The notes: generated by a model from the sequence alone, not told the origin. A stretch of 64,000 nt of DNA from Bacteroidota bacterium (GCA_024278975.1 JAJRSD010000080.1:1-64000), one strand, 5' to 3'; numbered from the stretch's first letter, positions 26,347-37,325 are shown. Numbers and translations: made by a program.

Positions 26347-26844
26347 ATGGAAACAGTAGCAAACTTAACAACAGAACAATTTAAAGATTTACTGAAAGAG
26401 TTTTACGCACCTCCTGAAAAAAGGAGCAAAATGACCACCGCCGAAATTAAGGAGATGGCAACCCGCTTGAACAGAAAGATTAATGTGCCGATAATTAACG
26501 AAACCGGAGAGCAAAAAATACTTGTTAAAATTGTTCTTCGAATCGATAATTTTTTGTACGATAATCTTCCAAACGAATTTTATGATTTGGTACGAAGTCC
26601 GGACAAAGGAATTGATAACCATGAAGCAAAACGATTGGTAAAACGACTTACAAAACTTGCCAACGACAGAATTGACATACCATACATTCCCGAAATGATG
26701 GAGCGCATCGCATTTAAATTTGTAATTGGGATGATTGTAAAAGCTGCCAAAAAGCATCTTAAATTTTCCGATGTTTTATCTAACTCCGACAACGTTGTTG
26801 TTACCGGAGCCGATAATGATATTGAGGAAATTTTGGAAGATTGA
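26347..26844 (+). CDS. Unknown protein, 165 aa
   Basis: I do not recognise a family. The protein is soluble, has no signal peptide, and is charged. It appears mostly helical, with a central segment KILVKIVLRIDNFLYDNLPN, a helix-rich KRLVKRLTKLANDRIDIPYI, and one amphipathic stretch ERIAFKFVIGMIVKAAKKH. It ends in an acidic tail (GADNDIEEILED). Codon use is like its neighbours. It is the last gene of the trio that begins with the amidohydrolase at 23823, separated from the second gene by 190 bases with a REP-like element. A bidirectional terminator follows at 26909-26951. Confidence 0.6.
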   Translation: METVANLTTEQFKDLLKEFYAPPEKRSKMTTAEIKEMATRLNRKINVPIINETGEQKILVKIVLRIDNFLYDNLPNEFYDLVRSPDKGIDNHEAKRLVKRLTKLANDRIDIPYIPEMMERIAFKFVIGMIVKAAKKHLKFSDVLSNSDNVVVTGADNDIEEILED

Positions 26845-26908
26845 GGGAAAGCAAATTAGGAAATGAGAAAATGCAAGAATGAAGAAATGCAGAAATGCAG
26901 AAATGAAA

Positions 26909-26951
26909 AAAAATTCCATCTCTAATATAAATTAATAGAGATGGAATTTTT
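26909..26951. terminator. Bidirectional terminator
   Basis: AAAAATTCCATCTCT (26909-26923) pairs perfectly with AGAGATGGAATTTTT (26937-26951) across a 13-base loop, between convergent genes. Confidence 0.85.
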
Positions 26952-26996
26952 CTAAAAACTGTAACTGCGACTGCAACTGTTCACTTCTCCACCTCT

Positions 26997-27860
26997 CTAA
27001 AACTTTAGCGAAAGCCCAACACCAAACATTTCCATAAACTGAACTCGTGGTGCACTGTGTCCTTCAGAGTCTTCAATTTTAATATCATCGTCGTAGATAA
27101 GTCGCGTAACAAGATTTGCCGATAGGTATTCATTAACTTTCAAATTAACAAGAACATTCCAGTCAACGTCAATATTTTCGGGATTATGTAAATAGTTAGA
27201 AAAAAGGTCGAGAGAGGTTTCTAAAGTTACATTTTTAAGAATTTCGTTTTTATATTCAAATCTCACTTTTGCGCCCAATTCACTACGTATATTTTTACCT
27301 GGATCAACACCAAAATCACCGTTGGCAGACAGTTTATCGTCCATTACAAAAGTAAATTTCCCCGCAATAGGAGCAAGTAATAGCGACATTTTTTTCGTTT
27401 TAAAATCCATACCAATACCGGCATTTAAATAACCCGGAGCCATAAACCTCGATATAATATCAGTAGAATTAGACTCGTTGTAACCCTGTGCAAATTGCGA
27501 TTTAAAATTTATTAACCCGGCATAGTTCCAATTACCTTTCGCCTGAATGCCTGCTTTCGAGTTCAAATCGATTTTATCGTTCGATTTCACAAAATCTTTA
27601 CTTTTCTCTTTTATACCGCCATAACTTATATCGATGGAGTTGTCCCAACTAAACTTGTCTTTTTTATAGTTTGCAAAACTTTTAAACAAAAACACTCCCG
27701 ACGCAGAACTATTACCGCCAGATGCCCAGTTAGTTAACGAAACTTGCGAAAAATTAATAGTTGCAATTCCTCCTTTTTGCCAAGCACGCAGCGAATCTGG
27801 TACTTCCTGCGAAAAAACTGTAAAAGGAAATAGTAATAGAATAATTAGTATCTTTTTCAT
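26997..27860 (-). CDS. DUF3078 family secreted/outer-membrane protein
   Basis: 287 residues from MKKILIILLL at 27860; an in-frame ATG at 27983 lies across the divergent gene's start and would hide the signal peptide. After the signal (to VFSQ) comes the DUF3078 hallmark WQKGGIATINFSQVSLTNWA, then alternating beta-strand segments typical of an outer-membrane barrel (DNSIDISYG, NYAGLINFKSQFAQG, VTLETSLDLFSNYL), ending in an aromatic residue (GVGLSLKF). DUF3078 is found almost only in Bacteroidota and its role is unknown. It is divergent from the DUF3179 gene, with 43 bases between starts. Confidence 0.86.
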   Translation of the reverse strand: MKKILIILLLFPFTVFSQEVPDSLRAWQKGGIATINFSQVSLTNWASGGNSSASGVFLFKSFANYKKDKFSWDNSIDISYGGIKEKSKDFVKSNDKIDLNSKAGIQAKGNWNYAGLINFKSQFAQGYNESNSTDIISRFMAPGYLNAGIGMDFKTKKMSLLLAPIAGKFTFVMDDKLSANGDFGVDPGKNIRSELGAKVRFEYKNEILKNVTLETSLDLFSNYLHNPENIDVDWNVLVNLKVNEYLSANLVTRLIYDDDIKIEDSEGHSAPRVQFMEMFGVGLSLKF

Positions 27861-27903
27861 TTTTGTACTTTTACGTATTAAACAATTTAAATAGCTATTA
27901 GTT

Positions 27904-29049
27904 ATGAGATGCTTATTTGAAAACAGTAAAAAGTTAATTTTGATTTTTTTGATTATAACAACAATTTCATACAAAGGTTTCACTCAAGTACAAAATTACG
28001 AAAAAGTTGGACAAAAATGGAAAACCGATTTAACGATTCATTCAATTGAGTTAAACGAATTGAAAGCTCTTTTAAAACGCGATGGAATTCCGCCCATCGA
28101 TAATCCAAAATACATTTCGGCGAAAGAGGCAAAAACGGTTTATTTCGAACACGAACCCGTAATTAAAATTGAGAACAATGGAAAAGCAAAGGCAATTCCA
28201 CTAAATATTTTAACCTACCACGAAATTGTTAACGACAATATTGGCGATTTATATTTTTCAGCAAGTTATTGTCCGTTATGTAATTCGGCAATAGCATTTA
28301 ATCGCAAATTGAATTTTAACGGAAAAAAATATCTGCTCGATTTTGGCGTGTCGGGAATGTTGCGCGGAAGCAACCTTGTTATGTGGGACAGGCAAACCGA
28401 AACATGGTGGCAACAATTTGTTGGCAAAGGTTTGGTTGGTAAACTTACCGGAGCAGAACTTGAAATGTTACCTGCACAAATTATTTCAATGGCCGATTTT
28501 ATCGAAAACTATCCCAACGGAGAAGTACTATCGAAAGAGACAGGGTTCGAAAAACAACAAAAACGCTACGGAATCAACGTTTACGAGGAGTACGATTCGA
28601 AACCAAACCCACGGTTGTTTTTTGGCGAAATAGATTCACGACTTCCTGCAATGGAACGTGTCATTGATATTCAATCGATGGGTGAATTTAAAATTTACCC
28701 ACACTCAACAGTTGCGAGAGAGAAAATTATTAATGATGAGTTTAAGGGATTGAAAGTGGTGCTTTTCTTTCAACCGGGAACCAATTCAATTCTCGATTCA
28801 AAAGACATTTCAACTGCAAAAGATATTGGTTCTATCACAGTTTTTAAGCGGGAAATAAATAAACAAACCCTAACTTTTAAAAAGAAAGATAACAAATTCA
28901 AAGACAACGAAACCAATTCAATCTGGACAATCACCGGGAAATGTGTAAAAGGGAAATTAAAAGGCGAAAAACTTACTCCGATTCGTTACGGAAACCACTT
29001 TGCTTTCTCGTGGTTTGCTTTTAATCCTGAATGCGAAATTTATGAGTAG
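27904..29049 (+). CDS. DUF3179 family protein
   Basis: 381 residues with an N-terminal hydrophobic segment (LILIFLIITTISYKGFTQ) that looks like an export signal. The DUF3179 core is clear: SYCPLCNSAIAFNRK with its C-x-x-C pair, FGVSGMLRGSNLVMWDRQ, TWWQQFVGKGLVGKL, and FFQPGTNSILDS. The biochemical function of this widespread family is not known; the conserved CPLC could bind metal or take part in redox chemistry. The gene shares a short divergent promoter region with the DUF3078 gene. Confidence 0.9.
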   Translation: MRCLFENSKKLILIFLIITTISYKGFTQVQNYEKVGQKWKTDLTIHSIELNELKALLKRDGIPPIDNPKYISAKEAKTVYFEHEPVIKIENNGKAKAIPLNILTYHEIVNDNIGDLYFSASYCPLCNSAIAFNRKLNFNGKKYLLDFGVSGMLRGSNLVMWDRQTETWWQQFVGKGLVGKLTGAELEMLPAQIISMADFIENYPNGEVLSKETGFEKQQKRYGINVYEEYDSKPNPRLFFGEIDSRLPAMERVIDIQSMGEFKIYPHSTVAREKIINDEFKGLKVVLFFQPGTNSILDSKDISTAKDIGSITVFKREINKQTLTFKKKDNKFKDNETNSIWTITGKCVKGKLKGEKLTPIRYGNHFAFSWFAFNPECEIYE

Positions 29050-29072
29050 AAGTTTTTAGGTAACCTAAACTC

Positions 29073-29936
29073 TTAGTGCTGATGAAATGTATCGGAAATA
29101 AACGACAAAACTTCCGGTAACGATTCGCGCCAGTATGTCCAGTTATGCGCACCATCGCGAACCCTGTATTCATGCGGAATTCCTTTTTTTCGCATTTCGA
29201 TATGTACCAGCGAATTTCCTTCGTACAAAAAATCGTTGTCGCCAATATCAATAAACCATTTAACTTGTTTTTTCTGCTCGTCGGGCATATTTTTAATCAT
29301 TTCCAGAACACTGTATTTGTTAAACCACTCGTCCATCTCTTCGTCTGTGGCATCTGTCATTTTCCTGCGTTTCATCTGATTTTTAACATCCTCTCTTTTC
29401 ATAGGTCCTGTTGAAGCACTCAACGGACAAGCCGACGAAAACAGGTCGGGACGATGCAGTGCGTAATAGAAAGTTCCGCCGCCGCCCATCGAAAGACCGG
29501 CAATTGCACGGTAGTGTTTATCACTTCTTATACGAAATTCTTTCTCGACGTGCGGTATCAACTCTTCGAAGAAAAAATCTTCGTAATTCCAATTTCCGCC
29601 GGGTACATTTGTATAACCTCGCTGTCCGGTATTTGCATCGGGCATAACCACAATCATTGCGGTGGCATCTCCGGCAATAATCGCTTTGTCGGCAATGTGG
29701 AGGATTTCGCCAAATTGTACCCAGCCGGTTTGGTCGTCGCCCGAACCATGTAGCAGATATAACACCGGATAACTGCGTTCGGATGTTTCGTAGCCGGGAG
29801 GAAGATAAACTGCGTATTTCCTGTCCATGTTCAGAATCTCACTTTTCATGGAGAGGTTGTCGTACACTTTACCGGTTTGGGCAATTAATGTTATCGGGAA
29901 TATTAAAGTTAGGATAAATAGGACTGAGTTTTTCAT
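29073..29936 (-). CDS. Secreted esterase, alpha/beta hydrolase (esterase D/feruloyl type)
   Basis: 287 residues from MKNSVLF at 29936; an upstream in-frame ATG at 29960 is less likely. A signal peptide ends at LIAQ. The hydrolase shows YPVLYLLHGSGDDQTGW, the nucleophile elbow GLSMGGGG with its Ser, and a late His in DGAHNWTYWRESL, i.e. the Ser-Asp-His esterase of the esterase D/XynZ group. Such enzymes release acyl or feruloyl groups from polysaccharides or small esters. A second secreted hydrolase follows on the same strand, 97 bases beyond its stop end. Confidence 0.9.
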   Translation of the reverse strand: MKNSVLFILTLIFPITLIAQTGKVYDNLSMKSEILNMDRKYAVYLPPGYETSERSYPVLYLLHGSGDDQTGWVQFGEILHIADKAIIAGDATAMIVVMPDANTGQRGYTNVPGGNWNYEDFFFEELIPHVEKEFRIRSDKHYRAIAGLSMGGGGTFYYALHRPDLFSSACPLSASTGPMKREDVKNQMKRRKMTDATDEEMDEWFNKYSVLEMIKNMPDEQKKQVKWFIDIGDNDFLYEGNSLVHIEMRKKGIPHEYRVRDGAHNWTYWRESLPEVLSFISDTFHQH

Positions 29937-29962
29937 TGATCTGTTTTTAGTTTGATTCAATC

Positions 29963-29970
29963 CAAAAGTA
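29963..29970 (-). promoter_or_regulatory. Promoter -7 element of the esterase gene
   Basis: On the minus strand this reads TACTTTTG, an exact TAnnTTTG match 26 bases before the esterase ATG. Confidence 0.45.
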
Positions 29971-30033
29971 TAAAATAATATGAATATTAATCAGGAAACA
30001 TCTCGCAAAGACACTAAGTCACAACGAAAAAGG

Positions 30034-30840
30034 TTAATTGCTTTTTTCCAAGGTATTACTTAAAATAAAACTTACAATAAGTTTGGGGTCTTTTAAACTA
30101 TGCGGATGATGTCCAACTCCTTCCTTTAAAATTATTCCAATTTCTCCGCCAGCTTTTTCAAAATTGGCGGCAAGCAATTTTGTGTTCTCTTCGTACGGAA
30201 CAACCTTGTCGGCAGCGCCACAAATATGCAGCACCGGAATTCCGGCTTTGGCAACTTTTATCGCATTGTTTATTGGAATACCTTTAAAGTCCAAGACCGA
30301 TTTTTCATTCAGATTATAAACATTTAAACATTTCTCCCAGTCAGATGGACTGCCTATTCCGTTGTACAAACCACCCGGCCAGCTTTTAATGTCGCAAACC
30401 GGAGCATCGGCATAAATACATGCAACTTTATCGGTATTTGCAGCAGCCCAGTTATAGATAATTAATCCGCCCCGGCTCATTCCCTCTAAAACAACTTTGT
30501 TATTCAGACTATATTTTTCGATTAAAAATTTATAATAATCACTCCATAGTTTCACTGCTTCATCGTTTCCGAACAACCCGGCAACATCAATGTAAACCAG
30601 ATGAAATCCTTTTTCGAGAAGTGCTAAATCTGTTTGAGGTTCGTGACCCCAAAAGCGGGCGCGCCAAATCCAGTATTTTTGCTCGTTGACTTTTTGGGGG
30701 AAAACTATTTTTGCGTCGTGTCCCTGAAACTCGAACTCTAAAACTTTGTATTTACTGAAGGTCTTATTTTGTGCGAAAGTAGTGGTTGCATAAAACAAGA
30801 TAAAAAAAATGAAAAACGGCAAACTAATAATTTGTTTCAT
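30034..30840 (-). CDS. Secreted alpha/beta hydrolase
   Basis: 268 residues with a signal peptide (to TTFAQ, about residue 23). EGMSRGGLIIYNWA contains a G-x-S-x-G nucleophile elbow, ILHICGAADKVVPYEEN provides the usual acid loop, and GVGHHPHSL the catalytic His. ARFWGHEPQTDLALLEKGF resembles the start of bacterial sialate/carbohydrate-ester hydrolases of this fold. The substrate is unknown. It is transcribed in the same direction as the neighbouring esterase, but the two genes are separated by a gap with that gene's promoter. Confidence 0.82.
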   Translation of the reverse strand: MKQIISLPFFIFFILFYATTTFAQNKTFSKYKVLEFEFQGHDAKIVFPQKVNEQKYWIWRARFWGHEPQTDLALLEKGFHLVYIDVAGLFGNDEAVKLWSDYYKFLIEKYSLNNKVVLEGMSRGGLIIYNWAAANTDKVACIYADAPVCDIKSWPGGLYNGIGSPSDWEKCLNVYNLNEKSVLDFKGIPINNAIKVAKAGIPVLHICGAADKVVPYEENTKLLAANFEKAGGEIGIILKEGVGHHPHSLKDPKLIVSFILSNTLEKSN

Positions 30841-30989
30841 AATGACATATTTTGTTGCACACTGACGACACAGATTTTAAACAGCAAATATCAGCACAAT
30901 CAGCTTTACAATTTCAGCTTAATCAAAAGATTTTTTTTGTGAAAGGGGTAAATGTAGTAAAAGATAAAGTGAAATTATCCGTTAAGATT

Positions 30990-32621
<1,632 letters not shown>

Positions 32622-32649
32622 TTATGCCTTTCAATATCTAAAAAGTGTG

Positions 32650-32657
32650 CAAAGGTA
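32650..32657 (-). promoter_or_regulatory. Promoter -7 element of the ABC-F gene
   Basis: On the minus strand this reads TACCTTTG, an exact TAnnTTTG match 43 bases before the ABC-F ATG. Confidence 0.45.
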
Positions 32658-32818
32658 GATATTTTAAAAGAGTAAAATTGAAATTTGTTTGAAACTGTTT
32701 TGATGTAACCGATATGTTAATAGAATTAATTTTAAACGGATGAATTGGGAGTTCAAAAAGTTTATATAATATTATCGTGATTACTGTAATTTATTAGTTC
32801 CAGGGTTTTATAAAAGGA

Positions 32819-33598
32819 TTAAAAATCGGTATCAGCGTCTGCCAAATTTAACTCCTGGATCCAAATATTCCGATACAATACTTTGTGTCCTTCGGCTTGA
32901 AGTTTAATACCTCCAGGTGTGTCTGTAATTCCTTTGCCGCCGTTATTTCCGCCATCGAGACCGGAATTCTCGCCACCCCAAACCTGATTAATCTGAATAT
33001 TAGTATGTGCTTTTTGACCGTTGAAATAGACTGAAACCATGGCTTTTTCAGTAAGTTCGTTATTTACAAAACGCGCTGCACGAAATTTAATATCGTAAGC
33101 ATTCCATTTGCCAACTCCGTTGTAGAGATTATAAGGCGATTCGGTTTCGTTAATTACTGCGCCCATTCCATGTTTTGTTTTGTCGCCATCTAAAATCTGA
33201 ATTTCATATCTGTTTTGAAGATAAACTCCACTGTTACCACCTTTTTTATCAACCAAAAATTCAACATGTAATCTGAAATCGCGGTATTTCTTTTTTGTAA
33301 CAATATCGGCAGTTCCATATTTTCCGCCTTTTGCAGTGGGGTCGTTGCTGTTTACAACTTTTCCTTTATCAACCGGGTCATCAACAATTTCCCATTTTAT
33401 TGGTAATTCCGATGAAAATCGTGGTCCCTCCCAGTAAGTCCATTTTTCATCGAGCATTTTACGCGAACCATCAAAAATAACATCAGCTTTTTTCGGTGCT
33501 TTTGTTCCAACGCCAGTTTTGTTTTTAACGATAAATGAAGCACTCAAAAAAACAGTTAAAAGTGAAAGCAATACAAATAACAGAAGTGACTTTTTCAT
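32819..33598 (-). CDS. DUF1080 (3-keto-disaccharide hydrolase-like) secreted protein
   Basis: 259 residues with a signal-anchor/signal peptide (LLLFVLLSLLTVFLSASFIV). The DUF1080 fold follows: DVIFDGSRKMLDEKW, the RLHVEFLVDKKGGNSGVYLQ strand pair, YEIQILDGDKTKHGMGA, and GGIKLQAEGHKVLYRNIWIQ near the end. The family is a concanavalin-like jelly roll; some members hydrolyse 3-keto-glycosides. It lies 46 bases downstream of the racemase gene on the same strand, though a common pathway is not obvious. Confidence 0.9.
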   Translation of the reverse strand: MKKSLLLFVLLSLLTVFLSASFIVKNKTGVGTKAPKKADVIFDGSRKMLDEKWTYWEGPRFSSELPIKWEIVDDPVDKGKVVNSNDPTAKGGKYGTADIVTKKKYRDFRLHVEFLVDKKGGNSGVYLQNRYEIQILDGDKTKHGMGAVINETESPYNLYNGVGKWNAYDIKFRAARFVNNELTEKAMVSVYFNGQKAHTNIQINQVWGGENSGLDGGNNGGKGITDTPGGIKLQAEGHKVLYRNIWIQELNLADADTDF

Positions 33599-33644
33599 TT
33601 CAAGATAGTTTATTGGTTTACACGCAAGATAGTAATAAAAAACA

Positions 33645-34340
33645 CTATTTGGTTAAAGCCCACTCAACTGCTTTTTCAGCATGAATAGCAGTGGTATCAA
33701 AAGTTGGAATATTTACATCTGATTCGGAAATAAGGAGAGGTATTTCGGTGCAGCCAAGAATTACTCCTTCCGCACCTCTTTCTGCTAAATTCCGAATAAT
33801 TTGCTCGTAAATTTCTCTCGATTCGTTTTTAATTTTTCCATGTACCAATTCATCATAAATAATTCTATGAATATCCTCGCGTTCATCTTCCACCGGAATA
33901 ATAACTTCAACTCCAAAATGGTCAAAAATATACTGTTTGTAAAAATCCTTTTCCATTGTGAATTTGGTTCCCAGAAGTGCCACTTTTTTAAATCCTCTTT
34001 TTGCAATTGCCAAACCAGTGGCTTCGGCGATATGAAAAAATGGAATGGAGATGTTTTTAATTATTGCAGGTGCACATAAATGCATAGTGTTTGTACAGAG
34101 TATCACAATCTCAGCTCCTGCATCTTCCAATTGTTTTGCCAATGCAACCATCATTTTATCCAGTTTAACCCATTCATTTGAATGTTGTAATTTCTGAATT
34201 TCCGCAAAGTCAACAGAAACTATGATACTTTTGCAAGAATGAAATCCGCCCAAAACCTCCCGCACTTTTATATTTATTAAATTGTAATAAACAGCAGACG
34301 ATTCCCAACTCATTCCTCCTATCAAACCTATTGTTTTCAT
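33645..34340 (-). CDS. Aspartate/glutamate racemase family protein
   Basis: A 231-residue PLP-independent racemase. IGLIGGMSWESSAVYYNLIN is the N-terminal signature of the amino-acid racemase group, Cys82 in LCTNTMH is the first catalytic Cys and GCTEIPLL near residue 195 holds the second. Such enzymes interconvert L- and D-aspartate (or glutamate). The MSWES form is closer to aspartate racemases than to MurI, so a cell-wall glutamate racemase role is less likely. The DUF1080 gene follows after 46 bases. Confidence 0.9.
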   Translation of the reverse strand: MKTIGLIGGMSWESSAVYYNLINIKVREVLGGFHSCKSIIVSVDFAEIQKLQHSNEWVKLDKMMVALAKQLEDAGAEIVILCTNTMHLCAPAIIKNISIPFFHIAEATGLAIAKRGFKKVALLGTKFTMEKDFYKQYIFDHFGVEVIIPVEDEREDIHRIIYDELVHGKIKNESREIYEQIIRNLAERGAEGVILGCTEIPLLISESDVNIPTFDTTAIHAEKAVEWALTK

Positions 34341-34821
34341 TGATAAAATAATATATGATACAGCAGAAAAAACAACAGATAGAATAAATATGAAAAAAGT
34401 AAAATAGAGAAGACATAATTCTTTTCTAACGTATTTATCTTCCTGAAGATTAAACTGACTGTACTTTTCTGTGAATTTAAATATATACTCAAATATTACA
34501 TTTTTTTTTGAAAAGTCAAAAACAAGTCTTCATATTTTTGGGCAGTTTCTTAAACTTTACAATGATTATCATAACATTACTTGTCGTAATTTGACAATTA
34601 ATTGTAATATCGTTAATGTAGATATCAAAGCTGTAAAATATAAGTTAATGGTTGATATACACGACAATTACCGTCCCACGTTGTTTATTTTTTTCTGCTA
34701 AATTTCTATTTCTTTACTTTTCGGAGAGAACTCTTATTATCGCTAAAGGACAAAAAAAATGCGTAAGTTGTTGACTTACACATTTTTTCGTTTTTTGACG
34801 CTCATTTGACTGAGCTTTTTG
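34341..34821. other. Gene-free stretch before the tRNA-Asp pair
   Basis: About 480 AT-rich bases. A 76-codon frame at 34471-34701 (plus) has no recognisable domain and a composition (I, N, F, Y) expected of AT-rich spacer, so I do not call it. The only structure seen is the terminator at 34752-34788. Confidence 0.5.
34752..34788 (-). terminator. Terminator downstream of the tRNA-Asp genes
   Basis: AAAAAATGCGTAAGT and ACTTACACATTTTTT pair with one mismatch around TGTTG. On the minus strand the stem is followed by a T-run, placing it 3' of the tRNA-Asp transcript. Confidence 0.7.
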
Positions 34822-34895
34822 CGGTGACGACGAGACTCGAACTCGCGACCCTCGGCGTGACAGGCCGATATTCTAACCAACTGAACTACGCCACC
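34822..34895 (-). tRNA. tRNA-Asp (GTC), second copy
   Basis: A 74-base cloverleaf. The acceptor stem GGTGGCG pairs with CGTCACC, and the discriminator is G73. The anticodon loop CTGTCAC gives GTC, and the T-arm has GTTCGAGTC. CCA is not encoded. It is identical to the copy at 34927-35000 and follows it after 31 bases, so both are probably cut from one transcript. Confidence 0.96.
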
Positions 34896-34926
34896 ATATT
34901 ATATGATGTTCATTAAAAAAAATAAG

Positions 34927-35000
34927 CGGTGACGACGAGACTCGAACTCGCGACCCTCGGCGTGACAGGCCGATATTCTAACCAACTGAACTACGCCACC
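34927..35000 (-). tRNA. tRNA-Asp (GTC), first copy
   Basis: A 74-base tRNA identical to the copy downstream on the same strand, with anticodon GTC, acceptor GGTGGCG/CGTCACC and no encoded CCA. A TATATTTG promoter element lies 60 bases upstream. Confidence 0.96.
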
Positions 35001-35059
35001 ATATTTTTTATTTTAATGAACTCATTTTTACCACACTTTTAGTGTTTCAAAATGTGATG

Positions 35060-35067
35060 CAAATATA
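35060..35067 (-). promoter_or_regulatory. Promoter -7 element of the tRNA-Asp transcript
   Basis: On the minus strand this reads TATATTTG, an exact TAnnTTTG match about 60 bases before the first tRNA-Asp. Confidence 0.45.
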
Positions 35068-35157
35068 TACTTTCTTTTTTTTCCTACAATATAAAAATTA
35101 TATTTTTTAAATAAATAGTTAACCTATTAGCATACAGTATATTACAAGTTAATATAT

Positions 35158-36075
35158 TCAAATTACCTGATGTATATTTTCTTTGTTTAATAACTTTTCA
35201 CCATTCCACGAGTAAGCAGTCAGCATTTTTGCTCCCGACACGCACGAATCGACACAACATAAATTGGTTTTAATAACATGCGGACCTTTCGCCCGGCAAT
35301 AATGTCCGAAAAAAACAATTGGCTTATTTCCAGAATAAAAATAGGTTTTGGGGATAATCTCTTTGGGAATTGTGTAAGCAGGTAATTTAAATTTACTCTC
35401 GAACGACATTTCGTAAAACGTTTTATCAATGGGGGTTTCCCACCATGCTATACGAAACTCGCGGGGAACAACACCCTTGTTATTTACAACCTTTAAATCG
35501 CTTGGCAATTTTAGATTTACTCCTTTTGTTAATATGTTAATACTTTTACTGAGTTCCGATTTTGGATTTTTATAGTACTCTCTGAAAATACCTTTTTTCC
35601 CCCTGTTTTCAATTAATGCCGATTTTATTACCTCAACAGCAAAATCAGACCAACAGGCATGTACAATTCTAATATCTCCCAATTCTAAAAATAGCGGTAA
35701 ACGGCGCATCCAGCGTAGATGTTTTTTCCACTCGTCGGGATATATCGAAAACTCGTTTATTGTTTTAAAAAGCGATAAATAATTTTTCCTTGCCTCTTTT
35801 ACAAGAGGTTTTCCGTTTTTGTCTTTTAAATGATACAGAATTGCATTTATTTCGTGGTTTCCAAGAATTGCAAATGCATTACCATTTTTTACCATTTTTT
35901 TAATCAGACGGATAGTCTTCCTTATTTCGGGACCGCGATTTATAAAATCGCCAACAAAAACAGCTTTTCGCACGGGATGAAAAAATCCATTTTCTCCTTT
36001 TTCGTAGCCCAGTTCTAAAAGTAGTTTCTTTAGTAGTGTCGCCTGACCGTGAACATCACCAATAATATCGTACAT
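35158..36075 (-). CDS. Metallophosphoesterase (PrpE/bis(5'-nucleosyl)-tetraphosphatase-like)
   Basis: A 305-residue calcineurin-like phosphoesterase. GDVHG is at residues 6-10, GDFINRGP at 42-49 and GNHE at 72-75; the later His ligands are likely in VHACWSDF and FFGHYC. In the second block the usual GD-x-x-DRG has Asn in place of the second Asp, which does not directly bind metal in most members. Related enzymes hydrolyse diadenosine polyphosphates or act as Ser/Thr phosphatases. It is monocistronic between tRNA-Asp and the carbamoyltransferase. Confidence 0.88.
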   Translation of the reverse strand: MYDIIGDVHGQATLLKKLLLELGYEKGENGFFHPVRKAVFVGDFINRGPEIRKTIRLIKKMVKNGNAFAILGNHEINAILYHLKDKNGKPLVKEARKNYLSLFKTINEFSIYPDEWKKHLRWMRRLPLFLELGDIRIVHACWSDFAVEVIKSALIENRGKKGIFREYYKNPKSELSKSINILTKGVNLKLPSDLKVVNNKGVVPREFRIAWWETPIDKTFYEMSFESKFKLPAYTIPKEIIPKTYFYSGNKPIVFFGHYCRAKGPHVIKTNLCCVDSCVSGAKMLTAYSWNGEKLLNKENIHQVI

Positions 36076-36183
36076 AATAGTTTTAGCGAAATATTTTATT
36101 CGAATTTATTTTTCAAATAAAAGTACAAAAAAAATAGTGGCAGCAAAATAATAATTCAGTCTGATAGGTATCAAAAAAAGGTA

Positions 36184-37182
36184 TTAACCCAGCGTAGCAA
36201 CCATCACGGCTTTAATTGTATGTAACCGGTTTTCTGCCTGGTCGAAAACCACAGAAGCCTCGCTTTCGAAAACTTCGTCGGTTACTTCCATCGCATCAAT
36301 CCCAAATTTTTGATAAATCTCTTCGCCAACTTTTGTTGCACAATTATGAAATGCAGGCAAACAGTGCAGGAATTTAATCTGTGCATTTCCTGTTAAATCC
36401 ATCACTTTTTTATTTACCTGATAGGGAAAAAGCAGTTTGATCCGCTCTGCCCAAACTTCGTCGGGTTCGCCCATCGACACCCAAACATCGGTATATAAAA
36501 AGTCGCAATCTTTTACCGCTTCCGCAACATTTTCTGTTATTGTTATTTTACCGCCCGTTTGTTTCGATATTTCGCGGCATTCATTTAATAAATCGTTTGC
36601 CGGTTGATACTTTTTTGGTGCGGCTGCCCTAAAGTCCATTCCCAATTTTGCTGCGCCCACCATCAACGAGTTACCCATATTATTTCGTGCGTCGCCGAGA
36701 TAGCAAAATTTCACCTCCGAAAGAGGTTTTGTTGAATGTTCTATCATAGTTAAAAAGTCGGCAAGTATTTGTGTGGGATGAAACTCATTTGTTAACCCGT
36801 TCCACACCGGAACGCCGGCATATTTCCCAAGCTCTTCAACAATATTTTGCCCAAATCCGCGATACTCAATTCCATCGTACATTCTGCCCAAAACGCGGGC
36901 GGTATCTTTCATCGACTCTTTTTGCCCGATTTGCGACCCCGAAGGCCCGAGATAAGTCACTCTGGCTCCCTGATCGTATGCTGCAACTTCGAAAGCACAA
37001 CGCGTTCGGGTTGATGCCTTTTCGAAAATCAATGCGATATTTTTGTTCGATAACCGGGGTTGTTCGGTACCCGCGGACTTTGCCTTTTTTAGCAATTCAG
37101 AAAGTTCCAGTAAATAATTTATCTCTTTTGTTGAGAAATCTAATAGTTTTAGAAAGTTCCTGTTTTTTAAATTGAATGCCAT
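36184..37182 (-). CDS. Ornithine carbamoyltransferase (probably catabolic, ArcB-type)
   Basis: 332 residues. STRTR (57-61) binds carbamoyl phosphate, FHPTQ carries the HPTQ motif, and FLHCLPAFH holds the active-site Cys loop. The extended N-terminus and [10 protein letters not shown] loop match ornithine rather than aspartate or acetylornithine carbamoyltransferases. Because the next gene upstream on the same strand encodes carbamate kinase, I infer that it runs in the catabolic direction (citrulline to ornithine plus carbamoyl phosphate). The anabolic role (ArgF) cannot be excluded. No arginine deiminase is in the window. Confidence 0.9.
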   Translation of the reverse strand: MAFNLKNRNFLKLLDFSTKEINYLLELSELLKKAKSAGTEQPRLSNKNIALIFEKASTRTRCAFEVAAYDQGARVTYLGPSGSQIGQKESMKDTARVLGRMYDGIEYRGFGQNIVEELGKYAGVPVWNGLTNEFHPTQILADFLTMIEHSTKPLSEVKFCYLGDARNNMGNSLMVGAAKLGMDFRAAAPKKYQPANDLLNECREISKQTGGKITITENVAEAVKDCDFLYTDVWVSMGEPDEVWAERIKLLFPYQVNKKVMDLTGNAQIKFLHCLPAFHNCATKVGEEIYQKFGIDAMEVTDEVFESEASVVFDQAENRLHTIKAVMVATLG

Positions 37183-37189
37183 AGTTTAC

Positions 37190-37325
37190 TATTTATGATT
37201 TATGATTTATGATTCATTATTTATGATTGAAGTGTCCCGGGTTTTTCCGACTCTGGCGTGACAGGCAGGTTCCTGATTCCCATTCTGAAAACTGAGACTG
37301 AGACTGGAAACTGCGACTGCAAACT
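37190..37325. repeat. Low-complexity tandem words between arcB- and arcC-like genes
   Basis: About four copies of a TTATGAT-type word (ATTTATGATTTATGATTTAT) at 37190-37226 are followed, at about 37290-37325, by a GAGACTGAGACTGG / CTGCGACTGCAAACT stretch related to the 38-bp repeat of the bat operon. The stretch is non-coding and interrupts an otherwise tight gene pair. Confidence 0.6.

Noticed and set aside
34471-34701. 76-codon plus-strand frame before the tRNA-Asp genes
   Set aside because: Composition is that of AT-rich spacer; it has no domain and no clear ribosome-binding site.
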